In this document: positions 7,643-16,427 of the stretch, in pieces
Position numbering within the stretch: position 1 is the stretch's first letter
Layout: each line of letters starts with the position of its first letter
NCBI RefSeq assembly: GCF_024172185.1
Contig: NZ_JAMZEC010000001.1
Coordinates: 5,724,001-5,788,000 of the forward strand
Length of the DNA: 64,000 bases
Direction of reading: 5' to 3'
From: Nonomuraea roseoviolacea subsp. carminata
Lineage (GTDB): Bacteria; Actinomycetota; Actinomycetes; Streptosporangiales; Streptosporangiaceae
Notes under the pieces: model-generated
What the model was told of the DNA's origin: nothing
Seen by the model: the letters and a program-made list of their open reading frames with translations, nothing else
The model's database searches: none
Made by a program: the position numbers and the translations under genes

Positions 7643-10561
7643 TCAGTTATTTAGTGCGATGTAGATGAAGCGTTCTGCTATCACGCCCACCGCCACCACG
7701 AACGCCGGAATCGCCACGAACAGCAGCCGCTTGCGCGCCCTGGGCGCCCGGGTGGGCCCGTGGAGCCGGATCACCTCGTAGGCGAACAGCGTCACCCACG
7801 TCAGCGCCAGCGCCGCGATGCCGACGGGCGTCCACGGCGACGTGGGGTCGCCGCGGCCCTTGTACGGCTGGGGATCGGGGATCTCCGTGCCCCTGACGAA
7901 CTTCTTCAACGTGTAGAGCGCGGCGTCGCCGTTGGAGTACACCCGCTTCAGCTCGGACGAGGCGTCGAGCGCCGCCCGGAACTTCTCGCCCCAGCCCTCC
8001 GGGAACCCCTCGTTGAGCTGGAGGTAGCTGACCTGGCCGCGCGTGACCGCCAGGAACGTGTTGCGCGGGCTCGCCTTGAGCTTCTTCAGCGCGCCGGTGA
8101 TGTTGGAGGGGTCCTTGTAGACCAGGGCCTGACCGTTGAAGTTCACCAGCTCCACGTCCTTCTCGCCCCAGGGCATCGTGGGCGTGACCTCCGGGCCCTC
8201 CTTGGGCACCAGGTAGAGCACGCGGGCGCTCGGCTTGTCGTGCGCGTACACGTAGTGCATGGCCGCGACCTCGCCGGTGGTCACCCGCTCGAACTTCTCG
8301 TTGCCGTAGCGGGCCACGAGGAAGGAGATCGCGAACAGCACCGCGAAGCCCGCCGCGAGCAGGACCGACAGCTTCCGGGTCAGCTCGGGGTTGAAGCGCA
8401 CGTTGCGCTTGCGGATCGGCACGGTCTCCTCGCGCACGTCCGCGCTGTCGGCCGGCAGGTTCGGGAAGAACGCGTACGAGGCCAGCAGGCACGCGCCGGG
8501 CATCGCGAACAGGTAGATGCGCAGCCCGATCTCGCCGCCGTAGCTCTGCAGCCCCAGCGCGAGCACGGGCACGCACAGCAGGATCAGCGCGGCCCGGTCG
8601 AACACCCCGCGCCGCAGCCGGCGCAGCAGGCCGGCGGCGGCCAGCGACAGGATCACGACCAGGATGCCGAGCCGGGCCTTCAGCACCAGCGCGTGCGCGG
8701 GGTCGCTGCCCGCGATGCGGTCGCCGGTGTTGCGCTGGAGGTTGTCGAAGATCTTGCCCAGGCCGCCGAAGATCGCGTCGATCTGGCCGGCCCAGAAGCC
8801 CACGGTCTCGTAGCTGATCCAGGCCAGCACGACCAGGCCGAGGAAGAACGGCAGCGACCAGGTCAGCGACGTCCGCTTGAAGATGAGGAACGCGGTGATG
8901 ACGCCGAGCATCATGAACGGCGTGATCTGGTGCGAGGCCGTCGAGGCGAAGAACAGCGCCAGCAGCAGCGTCAGCATGAGCAGCTTGTCGGCGCGGAACG
9001 TGCCGGTGTTGGCGATCTCGCCCGGCGTCATCGCGTCGAGGCGGCCCAGCCACTTGCGCCAGCCCTTGTCCGGCACCGGCTTGGTGCGCGGCTCGACGCG
9101 CCCGAACCAGCGCAACAGGATCGCCACCCACGCCAGGTACAGCGCGAACGTGAAGCCCTGTGGCGAGAAGTAGTCCTGGCCGATCCACTGCACGAGGACG
9201 AACAGCAGCGCCGCGAACCAGCGCGCCCGCGTGGTCGCCACGACCTGGCGCAGGATGAGTACGAACGGCAGCAGGTAGAGCAGGTTGGACAGCAGCGGCG
9301 TCCACATGAGGATCGGCGTCATGTCCGTGATGCCGGCCGCCTTGGTGACGAACGCGAACAGCGCGAAGAAGCCCGGCCAGCCCATGCGGGCGTCGATGCT
9401 GATCGCCGTCTCACCGGTGCGGCCGATGAAGTCGACGAAGCCCGCGTGGATGTAGGCCGTGGGGAAGCGCGGCTCGGTGGCCACCAGGGCGCCCGCGCCG
9501 TGCAGCGCGAACGTGATCGTGGCGATCTGGAACAGCAGCAGGAACTTGCGGTCGGTCGACTGGGCGACCGTCACGAAGAACGCCACCAGCATGATGAGGA
9601 TCGCGGCGAACGCGCTGGCGGGCAGGGCCGAGATCAGGCCGAGGCCGTTGATGTTCGTGGGATCGACCCCGCGCAGCGGCCCCGGGGGCACGCGCAGGGC
9701 GAGCACGTACAGGATGAGCCCCTCGACCGTGAGCAGGGCGGGCAGCCAGCCGGGCGCGCTGCTGACGAGCGCGCTCAGACGGGCCATGAGGCCCTGCGGG
9801 GCCGCGGCGGTCGCGGAGGCCGCCCCGGCGCCCTTCGCGGGCGCCTCGCGTTCCTGAGCCGTCTCGGGGCGCGGCTGCGGGGCCGCCTGAGCCGGCTTCT
9901 GCGGGGACGCCGCCGGAGCCGGTGTCGTCGGGGGCGCCGGCGAGGCGGCCCGGGCGGCGGGAGGCTGCGGGGACGCCGGCGGGGGCGTGGCCCTGAACGG
10001 GGTCGTCGGCGGCGCGGGCGGGGCCTCGGGGGAGGCGTCCTTCCGCGGCTCGGCGGGCTCCTCCGCCGTGGGCTTGACGTCGGGGACGGTCGGCGGGCCG
10101 CCCACGCGGAAGCTCGCGGGCAGCCGGATCGCCGTGGTCGTATCGGCGTCGGCGTCGTCCTCCGCCTCGGCCCCGGCCTTGTCCTCGGCGTCGGCCTGGT
10201 CCTCGGTCGCGGGGTCGGCGTCGGTCACGGTGCCGACGTCGGCCTTGGTCTCGGCGTCGGCGTCAACCTCGACCGCGACCTCGACGTCGGACTTGGCGTC
10301 GGTGTCGGTCTGGTCCTCGGGAGCGCCGTCGGCCTCGGCGGCCGCCTGGTCGTCGCCGTCGGCCGGGGCCTTCTCCTCGGCCTTGCCGGAGGAGGCGCCG
10401 TCGGCGGAGCCCAGATCGAGGATGATCCGCGGGATGACCCCCGTGGCGTCCGGATCGAAGGGCGCGCCCGACTCCTCCTCCGTCTCGCCGTTGAGCTCGG
10501 AGGAGCCTGTGAACCCGGTTGTCATTCCATCGCCGTCCCGTTGCCTCACGTTGACCATCAT
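7643..10561 (-). CDS. Large GT-C-like membrane protein with long acidic disordered N-terminal tail
   Basis: 972 residues. Residues 1-160 are rich in Asp, Glu and Ala with repeated DAD/ADA runs, and 160-245 are Pro/Ala rich; this part should be disordered and cytoplasmic. About a dozen transmembrane helices span 260-740. A soluble outer domain (about 745-900) ends in VYSNGDAALYTLKKF, resembling the tail of GT-C glycosyltransferases that use lipid-linked sugars, and two or three final helices follow. Its ATG overlaps the stop of the flippase gene (10558-10561). A polymerase or GT-C transferase role for the exported glycan is inference; no catalytic residue can be assigned with confidence. Confidence 0.75.
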   Translation of the reverse strand: MMVNVRQRDGDGMTTGFTGSSELNGETEEESGAPFDPDATGVIPRIILDLGSADGASSGKAEEKAPADGDDQAAAEADGAPEDQTDTDAKSDVEVAVEVDADAETKADVGTVTDADPATEDQADAEDKAGAEAEDDADADTTTAIRLPASFRVGGPPTVPDVKPTAEEPAEPRKDASPEAPPAPPTTPFRATPPPASPQPPAARAASPAPPTTPAPAASPQKPAQAAPQPRPETAQEREAPAKGAGAASATAAAPQGLMARLSALVSSAPGWLPALLTVEGLILYVLALRVPPGPLRGVDPTNINGLGLISALPASAFAAILIMLVAFFVTVAQSTDRKFLLLFQIATITFALHGAGALVATEPRFPTAYIHAGFVDFIGRTGETAISIDARMGWPGFFALFAFVTKAAGITDMTPILMWTPLLSNLLYLLPFVLILRQVVATTRARWFAALLFVLVQWIGQDYFSPQGFTFALYLAWVAILLRWFGRVEPRTKPVPDKGWRKWLGRLDAMTPGEIANTGTFRADKLLMLTLLLALFFASTASHQITPFMMLGVITAFLIFKRTSLTWSLPFFLGLVVLAWISYETVGFWAGQIDAIFGGLGKIFDNLQRNTGDRIAGSDPAHALVLKARLGILVVILSLAAAGLLRRLRRGVFDRAALILLCVPVLALGLQSYGGEIGLRIYLFAMPGACLLASYAFFPNLPADSADVREETVPIRKRNVRFNPELTRKLSVLLAAGFAVLFAISFLVARYGNEKFERVTTGEVAAMHYVYAHDKPSARVLYLVPKEGPEVTPTMPWGEKDVELVNFNGQALVYKDPSNITGALKKLKASPRNTFLAVTRGQVSYLQLNEGFPEGWGEKFRAALDASSELKRVYSNGDAALYTLKKFVRGTEIPDPQPYKGRGDPTSPWTPVGIAALALTWVTLFAYEVIRLHGPTRAPRARKRLLFVAIPAFVVAVGVIAERFIYIALNN

Positions 10562-11874
10562 GAGGCCCCGTGCGACCCCTGGGCGACGCGTGGCGGTTCT
10601 GTTTCGCCGTAAGTGAGAACTTTACGAAGTTTCCCGAAGATCAAAGCCGCCACCAGCAGCTCGCTGAACAGCATGCCGTACCCCACCGCGTTCACGTTGG
10701 CGAACGGGAACAGCACCGTGATCGAGACCAGCACCAGCGCGGCCAGGCCCATCTGCACCAGCGCCAGGGCCCGCGCCTCGCTGCGCGCCCGCAGCGAGCT
10801 GAGGTAGACCTCGATGAGCACCCGCGGCAGCACGGCCAGCGCCATGAGCCGCAGCAGCGTCGAGCCCTCGGTGGCGAACTCCGAGCCGAAGATCATGAGG
10901 ATCAGCGGCGCGCCCAGGACCGTCACGGCGATGATCGGCGTGATGATCATGAAGGCGCGGCGCAGCGCCCGGCGGCAGTTCTCGGCGAGCTGCGAGCGGT
11001 CGAAGGACCCCTCGACGGTCAGCGACACCGCCATGTTCATCGCCAGCAGCTCGATCATGCAGCCCAGCGTGTGGGCCATCGAGAAGCGGCCGAACGTGGC
11101 CTCGCCCACCTGCGTGGCCACGGCCACCGGCACCAGGTAGACGATCGCCAGGATCGACAGCGTGCCGGGGAAGTCGCCCGCCAGGAAGCGCCCGACCTCG
11201 CGCAGCGTCGGCGGCGCCGCGACCTCCGCGGAGTCCTTGACGTGCCGGGGGATGACCACCGAGAAGATGAACCAGTTGACCGGGATGAGCGCGAGCGCGG
11301 TCGGCACCATCCAGGAGACGAAGATGCCCCCCTCGGGCAGCGCGCCCGCCAGCGCCACCAGCAGGCCCATCTTGACCACGCCGAAGACCAGGTTGTTCAG
11401 CGGCACCCAGGTGGCCTTGCGCAGGCCCGTCAGCACCACGTCCTGGAGCGTGAAGACCGCCCAGACCAGCACCGACCCCAGGAAGAACAGACCCGGCCCG
11501 AAGCCGCCCAGCGCGGAGTACGTGCGGCCCCACAGCGGCAGCGTGAGCAGGAAGCCCACCGCGGCCACCCCGCCCGTCGCCGCCGCCAGGCCGTAGCCGC
11601 GCAGCACCAGCTCCGGCGTGCGGCGGCCGGCCAGCGGCAGGAAGCGCGCGAGCGCGCCCACGAAGCCGAGCGCGGTCAGCGACGCGAACAGCCGCATCGC
11701 GGTGATCACGGCCTGCCCGCGGCCGAACTCCTCGGGCGAGTAGTAGTGCGCGGCCAGCAGCCAGTAGCCCATGCCGAGCGTGGCGGTGATCGCCGTGTTG
11801 GCCATGAGCGCGTAGCCGTTGCGGAACAGCGGGTTGCGCAGGTCGTGCAGCAGCCGCCGCCAGAGCCTAGACAT
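10558..11874 (-). CDS. Wzx-like polysaccharide flippase (MOP superfamily)
   Basis: 438 residues with about twelve hydrophobic helices and an N terminus (FRNGYALMANTAITATLG, then YYSPEEFGRGQA) typical of lipopolysaccharide/O-unit flippases. Such proteins move lipid-linked repeat units across the cytoplasmic membrane. The start lies inside the end of the deacetylase gene (8-bp overlap) and its stop overlaps the next start, so it is embedded in the operon. Together with two GT2 enzymes and the GT-C-like protein it suggests a Wzx/Wzy-like assembly route. Confidence 0.85.
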   Translation of the reverse strand: MSRLWRRLLHDLRNPLFRNGYALMANTAITATLGMGYWLLAAHYYSPEEFGRGQAVITAMRLFASLTALGFVGALARFLPLAGRRTPELVLRGYGLAAATGGVAAVGFLLTLPLWGRTYSALGGFGPGLFFLGSVLVWAVFTLQDVVLTGLRKATWVPLNNLVFGVVKMGLLVALAGALPEGGIFVSWMVPTALALIPVNWFIFSVVIPRHVKDSAEVAAPPTLREVGRFLAGDFPGTLSILAIVYLVPVAVATQVGEATFGRFSMAHTLGCMIELLAMNMAVSLTVEGSFDRSQLAENCRRALRRAFMIITPIIAVTVLGAPLILMIFGSEFATEGSTLLRLMALAVLPRVLIEVYLSSLRARSEARALALVQMGLAALVLVSITVLFPFANVNAVGYGMLFSELLVAALIFGKLRKVLTYGETEPPRVAQGSHGAS

Positions 11875-12664
11875 TTCCGCGCACCCGCTGCAGGCCGTAC
11901 CTCGTCCGCCGCACGACCGCGTACCCCTTGGTGAGGACGCGCTCGCGCAGGTAGATCAGGGGTACGGCGCTGCCCTCGACGGCGCGCCGGAACATGCCGA
12001 TGGTGGTGTGCCTGGCCACCGTCAGCCGGGGGATGGCCAGCATGTCGTGCCGGTCGGCGGCGATCGCGTTGTTCACCGCGCAGGCGGCGAAGTAGCCGGC
12101 CTTGCGCACCTCGCGGCGCACCCGCGCGCTGGAGTAGCCGTAGGGGTAGGCCATGGTGGCGACCGGTGCGCCGATCTTCTCCTCCAGCAGGCCCTTGTTG
12201 CGGCGCAGCTCCTGGCGCAGCTCCTCGGTGGGGAGCTGGTCGAGCTGGGGGTGGCTGTGGCTGTGGCCGCCGATCTCGATGCCCGTCTGGGCGATCTCGC
12301 GGGCCTGACCCCAGCTCAGCATGTCGTCCAGCGGTCTGCCCGCCGCGTCGGCGCCCGCGTCGGCGACCCAGCCGCTGGTCAGGAAGACCGTGGCGGGGAA
12401 CCGGTGGCGCTCCAGCAGGGGCAGCGCGTGGGTGTGGAAGTCGGCGTAGCCGTCATCGAAGGTGACCACGACTGGTTTGACGGGCATACCCGTGTTCTTG
12501 TTCAGCCTGGAGACCAGATCGCCCAAGGTCAACGGGGTGAACCCGCCCTCCGCCAGGTACGTGAGCTGCTCCTCCAGATCGGAGGGGCGTACCGAGTGGG
12601 GGCGGGTCTCCTCGTTGGGACGGTCGGTCACCGAGTGGTACATGAGGATGGGCACCCTGATCAC
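11867..12664 (-). CDS. NodB-type polysaccharide deacetylase
   Basis: 265 residues. ILMYHSV near the start, TFDDGYADF (metal-binding Asp-Asp) and HSHSHPQLDQL (two metal histidines) are the canonical NodB motifs, and AYPYGYSS is motif 3. The enzyme would remove N-acetyl groups from a GlcNAc-type polymer or lipid-linked sugar. No signal peptide is evident, so it may act in the cytoplasm or on the inner membrane face, unless the start is misjudged. The GTG start shares bases with the stop of the preceding glycosyltransferase (12661-12664). The frame stays open upstream of this GTG, but that stretch is antisense-like and overlaps the GT2 gene. Confidence 0.9.
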   Translation of the reverse strand: MIRVPILMYHSVTDRPNEETRPHSVRPSDLEEQLTYLAEGGFTPLTLGDLVSRLNKNTGMPVKPVVVTFDDGYADFHTHALPLLERHRFPATVFLTSGWVADAGADAAGRPLDDMLSWGQAREIAQTGIEIGGHSHSHPQLDQLPTEELRQELRRNKGLLEEKIGAPVATMAYPYGYSSARVRREVRKAGYFAACAVNNAIAADRHDMLAIPRLTVARHTTIGMFRRAVEGSAVPLIYLRERVLTKGYAVVRRTRYGLQRVRGNV

Positions 12665-13608
12665 GATCGGGCTCCCTTGAGCCGGGCGGACCCGACCACG
12701 TATCCCCAGGTCGTCCAGGCGAGCCCGACGACGATCGCGACGGAGCGGCCGAGGCCGCCCACGTCGCCGCGGACCGCCTCGCCGAGCCCGCGCAGCGCGC
12801 CCAGGGGCAGCGTCTTCAGGGCGTGGGCGCGCTCGCTGGCCAGCCCGTCCTGGGTGCCCACCTCGCGCGTCACCAGCGCCTTCGACAGCCCCTCGGCGTA
12901 GCACCGGGACCTGAAGTAGGCGAAGCGCTCGCGCTGCGCCGACACCTTGTGCCCGATCACCGCGCGCGGCTCGTACAGCATGACCGAGCCCGGCTTGCGC
13001 TGGCTCAGCCTGATGCAGAACTCCGTCTCCTCGCAGCCCAGGGGCCTGCTCTTGCGCCCCTGCACGCTGCGGCCGATGCCGCTGTGGAAGCCGCCCACCT
13101 CGGAGACGACCTCCCGCCGGAAGGCGGCGTTGCCGCCCATGACGTTGCGGATCGGCGCCCGCACCGCCGGCATGCCGCGGTACGTGCAGCCGACGGTCCA
13201 GTCGAACTCGTACGGGAACCAGCGCGGCCGCTGCCGCGAGGCCCACATGGGGTCGGTGCGTCCGCCCACGCCGACGACGGCCGGGTCCTGGAAACCCTCC
13301 TCCAAAGCTTCCAGCCAGCCGGGGTCGGCCACCGCGTCGTCGTCCAGGAACGCGACGATGTCACCGGTGGCCGTGGCCACGCCGGTGTTCTTGCCGCCGG
13401 AGAGCCCCTGCTCGTGCGTGTTCTCCACCACAATGGCCTGTGGATAGGTGCGCTTGAGCTTCAGGTGCAGGTCCGGATTGTGGTCGACCACCAGGATCAG
13501 TTCGTGCGGCCGGCGGCTCTGCCGCTCGACCGACTCCACGGCCTGCCTGATGTCCTCCCACCGCTCCTCGGTGTAGACGCAGATGACGACAGACGTTCTC
13601 ACTGCCAT
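12661..13608 (-). CDS. GT2 family glycosyltransferase
   Basis: 315 residues. SVVICVYTEERW opens the nucleotide-sugar fold, GGKNTGVATATGDIVAFLDDDAV contains the metal-binding DDD, and GGNAAFRREV with CEETEFCIRL gives the acceptor-side ED motif. The C terminus has one or two hydrophobic helices (VAIVVGLAWTTWGYVVG). The ATG at 13608 with GGAAGAG upstream is preferred over an upstream in-frame start. It lies 17 bp after the other GT2 gene. Likely role: adding a sugar to the lipid-linked repeat unit of the surface polymer. Confidence 0.9.
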   Translation of the reverse strand: MAVRTSVVICVYTEERWEDIRQAVESVERQSRRPHELILVVDHNPDLHLKLKRTYPQAIVVENTHEQGLSGGKNTGVATATGDIVAFLDDDAVADPGWLEALEEGFQDPAVVGVGGRTDPMWASRQRPRWFPYEFDWTVGCTYRGMPAVRAPIRNVMGGNAAFRREVVSEVGGFHSGIGRSVQGRKSRPLGCEETEFCIRLSQRKPGSVMLYEPRAVIGHKVSAQRERFAYFRSRCYAEGLSKALVTREVGTQDGLASERAHALKTLPLGALRGLGEAVRGDVGGLGRSVAIVVGLAWTTWGYVVGSARLKGARS

Positions 13609-13625
13609 CCCTCTTCCAGTGCTGG

Positions 13626-14459
13626 TCAGGCGACGCCCCGGTCGGCGGCGGGCGCGGCGGCCGGCGTCGGCTGCGGGATCGTGGGCTGGCGCCGCCACTC
13701 GCGCAGGATCGTGCGGAGCACGCGCAGGCCGTCACGCACGGCGTGCAGGTTGCTCTCGCCGTGGATGCGGCAGCGCTCGTGGCTCGGCACCTCGTGCACC
13801 TTGAGCCCGGCCTTGGCGGCGCGGACGTTCATCAGGGTCTCCACCTCGAAGCCGTCGCAGTCGAGGTCGAGTACGTCGAGGTGACGGGCCCAGAAGGCGT
13901 TGTAGCCGTAGCAGAGGTCGGTGTACTGGGTGCCGTACATCATGTTGACCAGGCCCGTGAGCACCTTGTTGCCGAACTTGCGGCTGAAGGTCAGGTCGTC
14001 GCTGCCGCCGCCGGCCGCGTACCGGGAGCCCTTGACGAAGTCGGCGCCGGTCACCAGCGCGCCCACGAAGGAGATGATCTCGTGGCCGTCGGTCGAGCCG
14101 TCGGCGTCGATCATCACGATGATGTCGCCCGTGCAGGCGGCGAAGCCGGCGGCCAGGGCGTCGCCCTTGCCGCGGCCGGTCTGGGTGACGACCTTCACGT
14201 TGGGACGCAGGCGCTTGGCCACCTCGACCGTGTCGTCCACCGAGTTGCCGTCGACGAGCACGATCTCGTCGATCCACTGGGGCAGGGTGGCGAAGACGTG
14301 GGGGAGGTTCTCGGCCTCGTTCATCGCCGGGACGACCACGCTGACGGTGGGCGAGATGGCGATGTGCGGCGTGATCGGGGTGAAGCGCTCGATCGGTGGC
14401 ATCGAGCGCAGCGGCGTGATCTGCGCCTTGCCGTTGTACTTGGTGCTCTCGGGACTCAT
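13626..14459 (-). CDS. GT2 family glycosyltransferase (dolichyl-phosphate-mannose-synthase-like)
   Basis: 277 residues. VSVVVPAMNEAENLPHVF, VDGNSVDDT, GRGKGDALAAGF and IIVMIDADGSTDG follow the order of DPM1/UgtP-like GT2 enzymes, with the DADG metal site. There is no C-terminal membrane domain. It may make a polyprenyl-phosphate sugar, the donor used by GT-C enzymes such as the neighbour at 7643-10561; that link is inference but fits the pairing. GGAAGGA precedes the ATG. The 189-bp gap upstream holds no gene, only short AGCACCA-type repeats on the minus strand. Confidence 0.9.
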   Translation of the reverse strand: MSPESTKYNGKAQITPLRSMPPIERFTPITPHIAISPTVSVVVPAMNEAENLPHVFATLPQWIDEIVLVDGNSVDDTVEVAKRLRPNVKVVTQTGRGKGDALAAGFAACTGDIIVMIDADGSTDGHEIISFVGALVTGADFVKGSRYAAGGGSDDLTFSRKFGNKVLTGLVNMMYGTQYTDLCYGYNAFWARHLDVLDLDCDGFEVETLMNVRAAKAGLKVHEVPSHERCRIHGESNLHAVRDGLRVLRTILREWRRQPTIPQPTPAAAPAADRGVA

Positions 14460-14648
14460 GGTGAGCTAAATCCTTCCGGGACCCGCCTCCACGCGAGCCT
14501 GGGCCGGCCGTTCCCGGGTGCTGGTGGGAACAGCCGATCCCTGATCGGCGCACGGGTCCAGTGGAGTGAGGGTGGTGCGTTACGGGTGCTCTGCTGCTGC
14601 TCTGGTGCTGTGGTGCTCGTGGTGCTTCACCGCTGGCCGGGACGGGGG

Positions 14649-15776
14649 TCAGCGCGCTCCGGTGGGCTCCTTGACGACTGAGTTGGACGACTCCTGCTGG
14701 ATGGAACTGCGGACCCGCCCGAAGCCCTTGAGGACTCGGTCGGCCGCCTTATAAAGAGACGGCCGATCAAGGACGATTGTTCGCGCCTTGTTGAAGGGAA
14801 CTCGTCCCATCCAGTGGACGGCCGCCGCGGGCGAGGGGCGGGAGACCCGTCCCTCGGACACGTACAGCTCGCCGCTCTTGAGCCAGTCCTTGTACTCCTT
14901 GCCGCCCTTGCCCATGTCGACCATCTGCACACCGGCCTCGGCCGCCGCCTCGGCCATGCGGAGGTGGTGCACGATGCCCGGTGAGTACCGCGCGTACTCG
15001 GTGTCGTAGGCCGGGAACCAGCCGACGATGGTGGTGGCCGTGCGCAGGCCGAAGTGGCCGGCGACCGGCTTCTCCCCCGCGTACAGCATGGTGAGGACGC
15101 CGCTGAAGTCGGCCGAGCGCTCGGCGTGCATGAGGTCGATCAGCTCGACGATCCAGGGCTGCGCGAACCGGTCGACGCGGCCCGTCCGCCGGTACTGGTC
15201 GGACTTCCAGCCGAGCAGGACGCGCAGCACCTCCGGGTCCGCCGAGGCGTACTCGAAGCGCAGCTCGCCCTGCTCCCTTCCGAGCTTGCGCTCCTTGTAG
15301 CGCACGGTCTTCAGGTTCTTCGGGGAGTTGGCCTTGACCTGCTCCAGCCAGGCGTCGAAGCCCGCGGTGAAGTCCATGACCGGCGCGGGCCGGACGTCGG
15401 ACTCGTAGGCCGCGAAGGTCGGCTGCCCCGCCACGAGGTGGTCGAAGTCATAGACGGTGAGCCTGCAGGCGCGCAGCAGCGCCCGCACGTCCACCTTCAG
15501 ACCGGGGACCGAGATCAGGCCGTGGCAGGTCGTCAGGAAGCCGCCGAGGGGCTTGCCGATGCCGAAGCTGTGGCGCTCGTAGGGGAAGAAACCGACGATG
15601 CCGGTGCCGTCGTCGATGACCGCGACCCGCACGTAATCCCTTAAGCGGTCCATGGCCACGGCGAACTCGACGGACAGGAACGGGTTGTCCAGGCTGGGAT
15701 CGGCCTTCTGCAACGCGCGCCAGCGGGCTCTCTCGGACTCGCCGAGCTCGCCCGGGCGGACCACCGTGATCTTCAC
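14649..15776 (-). CDS. GNAT-fold acyltransferase of the BioF2/CelD type, second paralog
   Basis: 375 residues. It aligns over its length with the 1857-2939 protein: LDNPFLS, FDHLVAGQP, YRRTGRVDRFA, AGHFGLRT, GWFPAYDTEYARYSPG and VDMGKGGKEYKD are shared. A longer Ser/Asn-rich tail is the main difference. The GTG start overlaps the stop of the small membrane protein gene (GTGA, 15773-15776). It is the second gene of the minus-strand polysaccharide operon, so it probably acylates a sugar of the same polymer. Two copies imply two acceptor positions or two acyl donors; this is not testable here. Confidence 0.85.
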   Translation of the reverse strand: MKITVVRPGELGESERARWRALQKADPSLDNPFLSVEFAVAMDRLRDYVRVAVIDDGTGIVGFFPYERHSFGIGKPLGGFLTTCHGLISVPGLKVDVRALLRACRLTVYDFDHLVAGQPTFAAYESDVRPAPVMDFTAGFDAWLEQVKANSPKNLKTVRYKERKLGREQGELRFEYASADPEVLRVLLGWKSDQYRRTGRVDRFAQPWIVELIDLMHAERSADFSGVLTMLYAGEKPVAGHFGLRTATTIVGWFPAYDTEYARYSPGIVHHLRMAEAAAEAGVQMVDMGKGGKEYKDWLKSGELYVSEGRVSRPSPAAAVHWMGRVPFNKARTIVLDRPSLYKAADRVLKGFGRVRSSIQQESSNSVVKEPTGAR

Positions 15777-16141
15777 TTGGCCCTGGCCCCCTGTTCGGTC
15801 TGCATGTTCTTCCCCCGGTACAACACGCGAAGCACGTACATGAACCCTCCGAGCACGGCGATCGTCGCCACCCCCGCCCGGGGAGACCAGGCGTCGAACT
15901 GGAGCATGGCCTGGGCGAGAAGTACGTTCACCACGAGACTGGCCGCGGCGCCCACCGACAGCGCCGCGAGCGGGTCACGATCTCGCAACAGCCCGACAAC
16001 GGCTGCTCCGGGGACCACGAGCAGGAACAGAGAGATCAGCAAAGGGCGCAGCGGCGTCTCGATGTCGAACAACGCGATCACGGCTCCCGCGACGCACGCG
16101 AGCCCGAGCAGCCACGCGAGCGCTCGGCGGTGCTTGATCAT
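15773..16141 (-). CDS. Small four-helix membrane protein, first gene of the polysaccharide operon
   Basis: 122 residues with four hydrophobic segments (about 8-26, 32-52, 58-78, 88-106) and a basic tail (RVLYRGKNMQ). No family is recognised. The ATG has AGGAG eight bases upstream. Its stop overlaps the start of the next gene. Position at the head of the operon suggests a role in the same export or assembly complex, but nothing in the sequence proves it. Confidence 0.75.
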   Translation of the reverse strand: MIKHRRALAWLLGLACVAGAVIALFDIETPLRPLLISLFLLVVPGAAVVGLLRDRDPLAALSVGAAASLVVNVLLAQAMLQFDAWSPRAGVATIAVLGGFMYVLRVLYRGKNMQTEQGARAK

Positions 16142-16205
16142 TTACCGTTCTCCTGGTCCTGGCTTGGGCAAAGGCGCGATTGATCGCTTTTCATGGGACC
16201 AATCC

Positions 16206-16270
16206 GTCCATGGACACGTCAATGCCGACGCTTGGTGACGCGCTCCGGTTTACCGGAGGGGCGATTTTTT
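16206..16270. promoter_or_regulatory. Operon leader region with palindrome and hairpin
   Basis: In the 286-bp gene-free gap before the polysaccharide operon lie a perfect 10-bp palindrome GTCCATGGAC (16206-16215) and a 7-bp-arm inverted repeat CTCCGGT-TT-ACCGGAG (16243-16258). On the plus strand the second is followed by a run of six T (16265-16270), like a rho-independent terminator, although no plus-strand gene ends here. On the minus strand TTGACG (complement of 16218-16223) next to the palindrome could be a -35 for the operon. Operator or antisense terminator are both possible. Confidence 0.4.
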
Positions 16271-16427
16271 CCCGTGACTTAGGGCACACGGACAGTGCGC
16301 TGCCCGGCGCCGGTGCGGTCCCCAAGCACACCAGGATGCCCTATAGATGACCCGATCTTCGAGCCAGGGCCCGATTTATCCTAGTTCGTATTTACGGTGG
16401 ATCTACCATCCGTTGAGGTATCGAGCG

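Noticed and set aside
7760..10612. 950-residue plus-strand open frame opposite the GT-C-like gene
   Set aside because: Its translation is Arg/Gly/Gln low-complexity typical of antisense frames in GC-rich DNA; the minus strand encodes a coherent membrane protein.
14560..14648. Repetitive AGCACCA-like sequence in the gap between GNAT and GT2 genes as a regulatory array
   Set aside because: Irregular spacing and low complexity, no palindrome; treated as a simple-sequence spacer.
16243..16270. Definite terminator of a plus-strand gene
   Set aside because: No plus-strand gene ends there; kept only as a hairpin of uncertain role.
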